Positions 57,497 to 64,000 of a DNA stretch of 64,000 bases are shown here, piece after piece. The notes below the pieces were generated by a model, which did not search any database, was not told where the DNA came from, and worked only from the letters and a program-made list of their open reading frames with translations. A program made the translations under genes and the position numbers. This DNA comes from Bacteroidota bacterium (GTDB taxonomy: Bacteria > Bacteroidota > Bacteroidia > Cytophagales > Cyclobacteriaceae). The DNA lies in assembly GCA_016178785.1 (NCBI GenBank), contig JACOSO010000026.1:62001-126000 (forward strand). The letters run 5' to 3'. Positions within the stretch are counted from its first letter, which is position 1. Each line of letters begins with the position of its first letter.

Positions 57497-58840
57497 ATGA
57501 AAAAACTATACTTCATTCTAGCAGTAGCAATATTGATTGGCTGCCAGACAAAAAATGAGTCAGTCGAAGTCTTGCAAATCAATAGTCATCCGGCCTGGAT
57601 CATGCAGGGAAATATTTATGAAGTGAATGTGAGGCAGTATACTCCCGAGGGAACATTCAACGCGTTTGCGAAACATCTGGATCGATTGAAAGAAATGGGT
57701 GTGCAAACGCTCTGGTTCATGCCAATCAACCCGATCAGTAAGAAAGATCGCAAAGGGACCTTAGGAAGTTATTATGCCGTGTCGAGTTATACTTCAACCA
57801 ATCCTGAGTTTGGAACGATGAGCGATTGGAAAAATCTGGTCAATACGATTCATGAAAAAGGAATGAAAGTGATCATCGATTGGCTACCTAACCACACGGG
57901 CGCTGATCATCCATGGCTGATCAACCATCCGGATTTTTACACGAAAGACAAAGACGGAAATCCTGCGGTGATGATGGACTGGACTGATACACGGCAACTC
58001 GATTATCACAACCCTGTAATGGAAGACAGCATGATTGCGAGTATGAAATATTGGATCACCAATTCGTCCATCGATGGGTTTCGCTGCGATGTGGCGTGGA
58101 ATGTGCCCGGTTCTTTTTGGAGCAAGTGCATTTCACAACTCAAAGAACTCAGTGGAGATATTTTCATGCTCGCAGAGGGCGACAATCCTTATTTACATAA
58201 ATCGGGTTTTGATGCAACTTATCCATGGGCGATGTTTCACATGATGGAGAAAATTGCGAAAGGCGAACGGCCGGCATTTGCCCTTGACAGCGTCAAACAA
58301 AAATTCGATACCGCTTACGTTAAGACCGCTATCGAAATGTATTTTACCAGCAATCACGATGAGAACAGTTGGAACAAAGCTGACTACGGATCTTTTCCCG
58401 GATCGGTTCACGCGCCCTTTGCCGTGCTCACACAAACCATGGTGCGTGGTGTTCCTTTAATATATAGTGGACAAGAAGAGCCGGTATTGAGGGGAATACA
58501 GTTTTTTGAAAAAGACCCGATGACTTTTGAAAAACTGGAGCGTGCCTCTTTTTATAAAATACTTCTTGAACTGAGAAAAAGAAATCAAGCCCTTTCAGCA
58601 GATGCTACTTTCGCAAAGGTTGACGCAGGAAACAAAAATGCGATCTATGCTTTTGTAAGAGAAAGGGATGGAAAGAAAGTTTTAGTGATTCTTAATTTGT
58701 CAAATAAGGAACAGACTGTAGTAGTTGCTGATAAAAATTTGTCAGGTAAGGTTCACAATGTTTTTGGTGCGAAAGAAGAAACATTAAACGATCAACCCAC
58801 TTCCATGGCAGCTTGGGCTTATGCAGTTTATGAATACTGA
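57497..58840 (+). CDS. Alpha-amylase-family (GH13) lipoprotein
   Basis: A 447-residue protein with a lipoprotein signal ('AILIGC', Cys16). The GH13 barrel is complete: 'MKVIIDWLPNHTG' (region I, 'DxxxNH'-like), 'SIDGFRCDVAWNVP' (region II with the Asp nucleophile, about residue 198), 'MLAEGDN' (acid/base Glu, about 226) and 'FTSNHDENSW' (region IV Asp). It hydrolyses or rearranges alpha-glucans at the cell surface or in the periplasm. The short C-terminal beta domain is typical of GH13 subfamilies in Bacteroidota. No SusC/D pair is adjacent, so it is not part of a visible PUL. Confidence 0.93.
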   Translation: MKKLYFILAVAILIGCQTKNESVEVLQINSHPAWIMQGNIYEVNVRQYTPEGTFNAFAKHLDRLKEMGVQTLWFMPINPISKKDRKGTLGSYYAVSSYTSTNPEFGTMSDWKNLVNTIHEKGMKVIIDWLPNHTGADHPWLINHPDFYTKDKDGNPAVMMDWTDTRQLDYHNPVMEDSMIASMKYWITNSSIDGFRCDVAWNVPGSFWSKCISQLKELSGDIFMLAEGDNPYLHKSGFDATYPWAMFHMMEKIAKGERPAFALDSVKQKFDTAYVKTAIEMYFTSNHDENSWNKADYGSFPGSVHAPFAVLTQTMVRGVPLIYSGQEEPVLRGIQFFEKDPMTFEKLERASFYKILLELRKRNQALSADATFAKVDAGNKNAIYAFVRERDGKKVLVILNLSNKEQTVVVADKNLSGKVHNVFGAKEETLNDQPTSMAAWAYAVYEY

Positions 58841-58855
58841 TTATAATTTATAAAT

Positions 58856-59572
58856 GTGAATTCGAACGGTCTGCAATTGAATTCAAAATTTTTTTTCCGG
58901 CTTCTCAAAAAAATCTGGAAAATTTTCCTGATTCTTTTCGCTGCCCAGCTGGTTTACATTCTTTTGTTGAAATGGATTGACCCGCCAATCACAGTAACAC
59001 AATTTTCAAGTTGGATCAAAGGCGATGGATTAAAACGAGATTATGTTGACATCGATGAGATGCCGCCAAATATTCGGTTGGCCGTTATTGCTTCAGAGGA
59101 TCAATTATTTCCCGATCACAACGGGTTTGATATTCAGAGCATCAAAGAAGCACTGATCAACAAAAATAAAAAATGGAAGCGTGTGCGGGGTGCATCTACG
59201 ATCAGCCAGCAAGTGGCTAAAAATGTTTTTCTATGGCAAGGAAGAAGTTGGATTCGTAAAGGATTGGAAGCTTATACCACTTTTATGATCGAACTTATTT
59301 GGGGGAAGAAAAGGATTTTGGAAATGTATCTTAACGTAAGTGAAATGGGTAAAGGTGTTTTTGGCATCGAAGCAGCTTCGCGTTATTATTTTAAAAAGCC
59401 TGCCAGGAAGCTTACGCGAATGGAAGCAGCATTGATTACCGCTGGCCTTCCTAATCCAAAAAAATATAGAGTCAATCCTCCATCAAACTATGTTGCTCAG
59501 CGAGGAGAGCAGATTGTAGTGCAGATGAACAACCTTGAACCCGATGAAGATATTCAAGAGCTGCTGAAATAG
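58856..59572 (+). CDS. mtgA: Monofunctional peptidoglycan transglycosylase
   Basis: A 238-residue protein with a GTG start (an overlapping ATG at 58854 is followed at once by a stop). One N-terminal membrane helix (about 18-38) leads to a GT51 transglycosylase domain with the usual blocks: 'VIASEDQLFPDHNGFD' (catalytic Glu), 'RGASTISQQVAKNVFLWQGR', 'KKRILEMYLNVSEMGKGVFG' and 'ALITAGLPNPKKY'. It polymerises lipid II into glycan strands at the inner-membrane face. It lacks the transpeptidase of bifunctional PBPs. It lies 15 bp after the amylase gene, so may share its transcript. Confidence 0.94.
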   Translation: MNSNGLQLNSKFFFRLLKKIWKIFLILFAAQLVYILLLKWIDPPITVTQFSSWIKGDGLKRDYVDIDEMPPNIRLAVIASEDQLFPDHNGFDIQSIKEALINKNKKWKRVRGASTISQQVAKNVFLWQGRSWIRKGLEAYTTFMIELIWGKKRILEMYLNVSEMGKGVFGIEAASRYYFKKPARKLTRMEAALITAGLPNPKKYRVNPPSNYVAQRGEQIVVQMNNLEPDEDIQELLK

Positions 59573-59624
59573 AGAGCTTTTGAAGTTCAGCAAGATTCCT
59601 TAAGTCCAGCAGGTACCAGGCTTC

Positions 59625-59632
59625 TAATTTTG
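59625..59632 (+). promoter_or_regulatory. -7 element of the DUF1330 gene
   Basis: TAATTTTG matches TAnnTTTG and lies 20 bases before the ATG. The -33 element is not clear. Confidence 0.4.
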
Positions 59633-59652
59633 TCTTTATAAAAAATCAACTT

Positions 59653-60060
59653 ATGAAAACAAAATTTATCATGACAACATTTATTTTTCTGACATCTATT
59701 GCAATCGCAATTGGCCAGACAATCACTGATCAAAAGGCAATAGCTCAACCGGCTGAAGGAAACTCACCAGTTTATTTTATAATCAGCTATGACATTGTTA
59801 ATATGGAAGAGTTTCAAAAATATCCTCCCAGAGTGCTTCCTTTGTTAAAGAAATATGGTGCGGAGGTATTGGCTTCTGACGTGCAGGCCACGGTGTTTGA
59901 AGGAACATCGAAGACGATGAATGCCATAATTAAATTTCCTTCGAGCGATACTGCCAACAAATGCTACAACGATCCGGAGTATGAGCCCATCAAAAAGATC
60001 AGAATCAATTCAACAAAGAATTGCACCATGGTATTGGTAAAACAATTGCCACAACCCTGA
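59653..60060 (+). CDS. Secreted DUF1330 protein
   Basis: A 135-residue protein with a signal peptide ending 'AIAIGQ'. The mature part is a DUF1330 ferredoxin-like domain: 'VYFIISYDIVNMEEFQKYP', 'LLKKYGAEVLASD', 'AIIKFPSSDTANKCYNDPEY' and 'NSTKNCTMVLV'. Most DUF1330 proteins are cytoplasmic; this one has an export signal, which is less common. Function unknown. Confidence 0.9.
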   Translation: MKTKFIMTTFIFLTSIAIAIGQTITDQKAIAQPAEGNSPVYFIISYDIVNMEEFQKYPPRVLPLLKKYGAEVLASDVQATVFEGTSKTMNAIIKFPSSDTANKCYNDPEYEPIKKIRINSTKNCTMVLVKQLPQP

Positions 60061-60103
60061 TAACTTCTTAAATCCTGTAATCAGAATAAAGCAACTCCAG
60101 ATT

Positions 60104-60514
60104 TTACAACCAAGCAGTTTGAATCAGACTCGCAATGATCATCCCGATCACATGATATGCTGAATCGATTATGATCAATTGAAAAGATTTTTTGGTATAC
60201 ATGTGGCTCATGGCAATGCTTATGGATGCGAAAACACCAGATAGCAATCCAATTTTTGCGCCCAACATCCAAGTCATCGGGTGAATGATTGTCACTAAAC
60301 AACCGATGCCTATACATGCTATGAAGCAATACACAAAAGTAGTGGCCATCATTTTGCCCATTCCCTTTTTGTCTTCTTCGGTGGGAGGAGGAAGTTTGTG
60401 ACCTTCCATCCAGGTGGCTCCAAGAACTTTGGGGTTGAAATAAATTGCTCCGAGAGCGAAGTAGGCAACAGCTGAAACAGCCACTGCCAGGTAATTGAGT
60501 TGTGAAAGAATCAT
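60104..60514 (-). CDS. DUF1761 membrane protein
   Basis: A 136-residue protein. I start at 60514 ('MILSQLNYLAVAV') because the family begins there; the frame is open 24 codons further into the upstream MFS gene. Four hydrophobic segments and the family blocks 'YFALGAIYFNPKVLGATWME', 'GMGKMMATTFVYCFIACIGI' and 'SMLMSHMYTKKSFQLI'-like end ('AMSHMYTKKSFQLIIID') mark DUF1761. Integral membrane protein of unknown function. It is encoded just downstream of the MFS transporter on the same strand. Confidence 0.9.
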   Translation of the reverse strand: MILSQLNYLAVAVSAVAYFALGAIYFNPKVLGATWMEGHKLPPPTEEDKKGMGKMMATTFVYCFIACIGIGCLVTIIHPMTWMLGAKIGLLSGVFASISIAMSHMYTKKSFQLIIIDSAYHVIGMIIASLIQTAWL

Positions 60515-60551
60515 AAGGGTGAAGTTTAGGTTTGCCGAATTTACAAACTTT

Positions 60552-61733
60552 TCAGTCAAATTTCGAAGGTTTGCGAAGTAGCGCAATTAACCCAACAATC
60601 GGCCCGGGACTTAACAGAAGAAAGAGAAATTGTGGTTGAAGTTGCTGTTGCAAAAAATTCAACAGTTGAATGCTGACTATCGTAATCGCAAATCCGATGG
60701 AAGTAGTAATGGTAATGGCAGATCCTCTCACGTTAGCTTGTGCATTCTGTGCGACCAATGCTGAAAATTGTGGCGAATCGGCAACCACCATCATTCCCCA
60801 AAAAGACATGACCGCCAAAAATATTTCCTGAATGAAATCGAAAATGAAAGGCGACACAAGGCAACAGAAACCCGAGCAAGCAAGAGCTACGGCTGCCACT
60901 GTCTTGCTTCCAATCAAGCGTGAGAGTTGACCTCCAATAACGCATCCGAAAAATCCTGAAGCAATAATAACAAGTGACCAAAGCGGAACAGAAAAATGCT
61001 GACCGTTCAATTGCTTAAAAATGGAAAGAGCCCACGGCACAAACGCCCAGAAAGCATACAGCTCCCACATATGGCCAAAATATCCAAAAGCAGGCGATCT
61101 GAATGAAGCTTGCTTAAAGGCTTGCTGAACATCGATAAATGAAAATTTCAAAGCAGCTTTTCTGAATGGACCGTCACTGATCAGAAGCAAAACCAAAACT
61201 CCTCCCAAAAGTGCAAGAGCCGAAACAACAATCGTTAATACCTCTGCCTTTACAAGGCCCGGAAAAAGATTCAGTGAATGCGGAAATGCCGTTCCTAGTA
61301 CAAGCGCGCCAACCAATGCTCCGAGCCAATGGCCGAGCCCTTGCTCCCGCCAATCAGCTGCGATCTTCATCCCAATAGGGTAAATTCCAGCGAGAAAAAA
61401 ACCTGTCAGCAATCGGCTGGTTAGAACTAAAGTAAATGATGAAATATCGAGAAGACAGAATAAGTTGCAGAATGCACCTAAAATACTGCTTAAGAAAAAC
61501 ACTTTCGAAGGAGAGGTCCGGTCACTGATTCCACTCAGCGAGATTGAAAGCGTTCCAATGATGAACCCAAGTTGAACGGATGAAGTCAGATAACCCAGGG
61601 CTTCAGGTTGCCATTGAAATCTGTTTTGCAACTGAGGTAGAATTGCGTTGCCGGCAAACCAAAGTGATGTCCCGCAAAACTGGCTCAATAGCAGAACATA
61701 GAAAACTTTTAAAATTGATGTCTTTGATTTCAA
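60552..61733 (-). CDS. MFS transporter
   Basis: A 393-residue integral membrane protein with about twelve hydrophobic segments in two halves. The first half carries 'YVLLLSQFCGTSLWFAGNAI', 'LGFIIGTLSISLSGISDRTS' (the cytoplasmic loop with the Asp-Arg motif) and 'LLTGFFLAGIYPIGMKI', typical of the major facilitator family. The second half has 'LVIIASGFFGCVIGGQLSRL'. No substrate-specific motif is visible. It would be driven by the proton gradient. Confidence 0.88.
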   Translation of the reverse strand: MKSKTSILKVFYVLLLSQFCGTSLWFAGNAILPQLQNRFQWQPEALGYLTSSVQLGFIIGTLSISLSGISDRTSPSKVFFLSSILGAFCNLFCLLDISSFTLVLTSRLLTGFFLAGIYPIGMKIAADWREQGLGHWLGALVGALVLGTAFPHSLNLFPGLVKAEVLTIVVSALALLGGVLVLLLISDGPFRKAALKFSFIDVQQAFKQASFRSPAFGYFGHMWELYAFWAFVPWALSIFKQLNGQHFSVPLWSLVIIASGFFGCVIGGQLSRLIGSKTVAAVALACSGFCCLVSPFIFDFIQEIFLAVMSFWGMMVVADSPQFSALVAQNAQANVRGSAITITTSIGFAITIVSIQLLNFLQQQLQPQFLFLLLSPGPIVGLIALLRKPSKFD

Positions 61734-61931
61734 AACAGGTAAATCAAGTTCTCAATATATTCAATCGTGCTTCTTATCATCTATTTTGGGTAAGGCTAAA
61801 ACTCCAAAGCCAGGCGACTTGCAATCATGGAAATCATGTCAAATCAATCATTATGACGAGAGATAAATTTAATTATCAAAGAGATAAATTTTCTAATGAA
61901 CAATCCAGGTTAAAAAACGCCCCATTTTGGC

Positions 61932-61939
61932 TACCTTTG
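61932..61939 (+). promoter_or_regulatory. -7 element of lepA
   Basis: TACCTTTG matches TAnnTTTG and lies 22 bases before the start codon. No convincing -33 element is found. The remainder of 61734-61961 is AT-rich without other signals. Confidence 0.45.
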
Positions 61940-61961
61940 CGGCCTAAAATCACAGGATTGA

Positions 61962-63755
61962 ATGAAGGGAATGGATCACATTCGCAATTTTTGCATAATT
62001 GCCCACATCGACCACGGCAAAAGTACTCTGGCTGACCGCCTTTTGGAGTTTACTGGTACGCTCAATCAACGCCAAATGCAGGCGCAAGTGCTTGATAACA
62101 TGGACTTGGAGCGCGAAAAAGGGATCACGATCAAGGCGCACGCCATCCAGATGAACTACAAATTCGAAGGGAAGGACTACACTTTGAACCTGATCGATAC
62201 ACCCGGACACGTTGATTTTTCCTACGAGGTGAGCCGTGCAATTGCGGCTTGCGAAGGGGCTCTATTAATTGTAGATGCTGCACAAGGTATCCAGGCGCAG
62301 ACCATATCAAATTTATACCTCGCACTTGAGCATGATTTAACAATCATTCCTGTTTTAAATAAAATTGATTTGCCTGCGGCAATGCCCGAAGAAGTTACAG
62401 ACCAAATCGTTGATCTAATCGGTTGTAATCGTACAGATGTAATTCAAGCAAGCGCGAAAGAAGGCATTGGGATTGAAGAAATTTTGAAAGCAACGGTTCA
62501 AAGAATTCCAGCGCCCAAGGGAGATCCGAAGGCGCCATTGCAGGCAATGATTTTTGATTCAGTATTCAATTCATTCCGAGGAATCGAAGTGTACTATCGC
62601 GTGTTCAACGGCACGATGCGCAAAAATGACCTGATCAAATTTGTGAATGCTGATAAACAATATGGTGCAGATGAAATTGGTGTTTTGAAATTGGACAAGC
62701 TTCCGCAAAATGAAATCAGTGCCGGTAATGTTGGTTACTTGATTTCCGGAATTAAAGTAGCCAAGGAGGTTAAGGTTGGTGATACGATCACGTTAGTTAG
62801 TAATCCCGGAGAAGCGATTAGAGGTTTTGAAGATGTGAAGCCGATGGTATTTGCCGGAATCTATCCGGTGGAAACCTCAGAGTTTGAAGAACTCCGTGCT
62901 TCCATGGAAAAACTTCAATTGAACGATGCTTCCTTAGTTTGGGAACCTGAAACATCTGCCGCTCTTGGCTTTGGATTCCGTTGCGGGTTCTTAGGCATGC
63001 TGCACATGGAGATCATTCAGGAGAGATTGGAGCGTGAGTTCAACATGACGGTCATTACAACTGTTCCGTCAGTTCAATTTAAGGCAACTCTCACCAATGG
63101 GAAATCAGTTTTCATCAATGCACCGTCAGAGATGCCTGATCCTACTATGATCAATTTCATCGAAGAGCCCTTTATACGTGCGCAGATAATCTCCAAATCA
63201 GAATTCATTGGGCCAATCATTGGCTTATGCATGGATAGAAGAGGATTAATCAAAAATCAGGTTTACCTCACCTCTGATCGTGTAGAGCTTACTTTCGAAA
63301 TGCCGTTGGCTGAAATTGTATTCGACTTCTTCGATAAACTCAAAACCATTTCTAAAGGCTATGCTTCACTCGATTACCACCTCATGGATATGCGCGAAAG
63401 CGACATGGTGAAACTCGATGTGCAGTTGAACGGAGAAAAAATTGATGCATTGTCAGCAATCGTTCATCGTAACAAAGCGCATGAGTGGGGGCGAAAATTA
63501 TGTGAGAAATTGAAAGAGTTAATTCCTCGCCACATGTTTGAAGTTGCCATACAGGCAGCGATCGGACAAAAGATTGTAGCTCGCGAAACATTGAGCGCCA
63601 TTCGGAAAAACGTATTGGCAAAATGTTATGGCGGTGATATTTCGCGTAAACGCAAGCTGCTAGAGAAACAAAAGAAAGGAAAGAAGCGGATGCGCCAGGT
63701 GGGTAGCGTGGAGATTCCACAAGAAGCATTTATGGCCGTTTTGAAAATTGAATAA
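61962..63755 (+). CDS. lepA: Elongation factor 4 (LepA)
   Basis: A 597-residue GTPase, full length for the family. G1 '[19 protein letters not shown]', G3 '[18 protein letters not shown]' and G4 '[10 protein letters not shown]' are intact, followed by the beta-barrel, EF-G-like III/V domains ('[19 protein letters not shown]') and the LepA-specific C-terminal domain ('[20 protein letters not shown]', '[20 protein letters not shown]'). It back-translocates or remodels stalled ribosomes. The start may be the first or fourth codon (two Met). It is followed by a repeat region and then folD. Confidence 0.97.
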   Translation: MKGMDHIRNFCIIAHIDHGKSTLADRLLEFTGTLNQRQMQAQVLDNMDLEREKGITIKAHAIQMNYKFEGKDYTLNLIDTPGHVDFSYEVSRAIAACEGALLIVDAAQGIQAQTISNLYLALEHDLTIIPVLNKIDLPAAMPEEVTDQIVDLIGCNRTDVIQASAKEGIGIEEILKATVQRIPAPKGDPKAPLQAMIFDSVFNSFRGIEVYYRVFNGTMRKNDLIKFVNADKQYGADEIGVLKLDKLPQNEISAGNVGYLISGIKVAKEVKVGDTITLVSNPGEAIRGFEDVKPMVFAGIYPVETSEFEELRASMEKLQLNDASLVWEPETSAALGFGFRCGFLGMLHMEIIQERLEREFNMTVITTVPSVQFKATLTNGKSVFINAPSEMPDPTMINFIEEPFIRAQIISKSEFIGPIIGLCMDRRGLIKNQVYLTSDRVELTFEMPLAEIVFDFFDKLKTISKGYASLDYHLMDMRESDMVKLDVQLNGEKIDALSAIVHRNKAHEWGRKLCEKLKELIPRHMFEVAIQAAIGQKIVARETLSAIRKNVLAKCYGGDISRKRKLLEKQKKGKKRMRQVGSVEIPQEAFMAVLKIE

Positions 63756-63758
63756 TTT

Positions 63759-63878
63759 AAAAGTACGAGGTACGATTTGAGAAGTACGATTTTAAAAATT
63801 AAAAGAATTGGGAAGAGATTTTTATAAAGAATTCCGCAATGATAAATCGTACTTCGTACCTCAAAAATCGTAAATTTT
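63759..63878. repeat. Inverted and direct repeats of TACGATTT/AAATCGTA
   Basis: The spacer between lepA and folD contains GTACGATTT motifs at the left (63759-63795) and their complements AAATCGTAC and AAATCGTA at the right (63844-63875), so the two arms can pair around a central stretch of about 50 bases. The pattern TACGAAGTACGA inside is itself palindromic. A dispersed intergenic repeat or a large hairpin terminator for lepA are both possible; copies elsewhere are not in the window. Confidence 0.55.
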
Positions 63879-63881
63879 AAA

Positions 63882-64000
63882 ATGACTGATACAACAACAT
63901 ACACACTCATCGATGGTCGAAAAATCTCAAACGACATCAAGGCAGAGATTGTGCAAAAAGTGGCCGAGCGAAAGAGCTTGAATAAAAAAATCCCGCATCT
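63882..64000 (+). CDS. folD: FolD, methylenetetrahydrofolate dehydrogenase/cyclohydrolase (partial)
   Basis: The first 39 codons of a gene running off the window. 'YTLIDGRKISNDIKAEI' and 'NKKIPH' match the start of bifunctional FolD, where 'LIDGKxISxDIKxEI' is typical. The enzyme interconverts one-carbon folates. It lies 126 bp after lepA. Confidence 0.8.
   Translation, partial: MTDTTTYTLIDGRKISNDIKAEIVQKVAERKSLNKKIPH

Noticed and set aside
57497-58840. A polysaccharide-utilisation locus around the GH13 gene
   Set aside because: No SusC/SusD pair or second glycosidase is present in the vicinity.
61580-62035. A 151-codon plus-strand frame before lepA
   Set aside because: It begins antisense to the MFS gene and runs into lepA in another frame; no conserved motif.

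Overview
The window looks like chromosomal DNA from a Bacteroidota bacterium, most likely Cytophagales-like. This rests on gene content (T9SS-type C-terminal sorting signal, DUF1501/DUF1800 pair, DUF5916 and PorT-like outer-membrane proteins, DUF6443-type RHS proteins, Bacteroidota-style sensor kinases) and on repeated matches to the Bacteroidota -7 promoter element TAnnTTTG upstream of starts. I have no species-level evidence.

Region 1 (1-6024) is ordinary chromosome: the tail of a LuxR-type regulator, two response regulators, an S10-family serine carboxypeptidase-like protein and a DUF5916 outer-membrane protein.

Region 2 (about 6.1-27.1 kb) looks like a genomic island at tRNA-Asn. An intact tRNA-Asn(GTT) lies at 26964-27037 (minus strand). 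Its last 42 bases, from the anticodon loop to the 3' end, recur identically at 6495-6536, and a broken integrase N-terminus lies just inside the tRNA-proximal end. The cargo is a large minus-strand RHS cluster: a 1301-aa secreted protein, a 135-aa secreted protein, a 2370-aa RHS protein with Ig-like repeats and a variable C-terminus, a CHASE2-like lipoprotein, two small genes, and a 5'-truncated second RHS module with another C-terminus followed by a lipoprotein. The cluster resembles a polymorphic-toxin locus with an orphan C-terminal cassette. A Crp/Fnr-type regulator, a coiled-coil/outer-membrane protein and a TetR regulator lie beside it. The island edges hold further tRNA-Asn relics carrying short palindromes.

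Region 3 (27.1-42.3 kb) is metabolic and envelope housekeeping: a transsulfuration enzyme, a histidine kinase, a 2-oxoacid dehydrogenase E2, CinA, a four-gene surface operon (DUF1800, DUF1501 with T9SS signal, PorT-like barrel, lipoprotein), an FMN-dependent alpha-hydroxyacid oxidase, a DUF4197 lipoprotein and PaaN.

Region 4 (42.3-45.4 kb) is a short accessory patch: a small membrane protein, a caspase-like protein with an apparent His/Cys dyad, a tandem hairpin with a REP-associated transposase remnant, a GAF histidine kinase and an NTF2-like protein.

Region 5 (45.4-64 kb) holds a Gfo/Idh/MocA oxidoreductase, a formylglycine-generating-enzyme-like protein, ApbE, a TIM-barrel isomerase, a divergent Lrp/AsnC-asnB pair, a decayed sensor kinase, a YbjQ protein, an efflux operon (adaptor, MacB-type permease, TolC), an alpha-amylase-family lipoprotein, mtgA, small conserved proteins, an MFS transporter, lepA and the start of folD.

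All functional calls come from reading motifs and family resemblance by eye. No database search was run.
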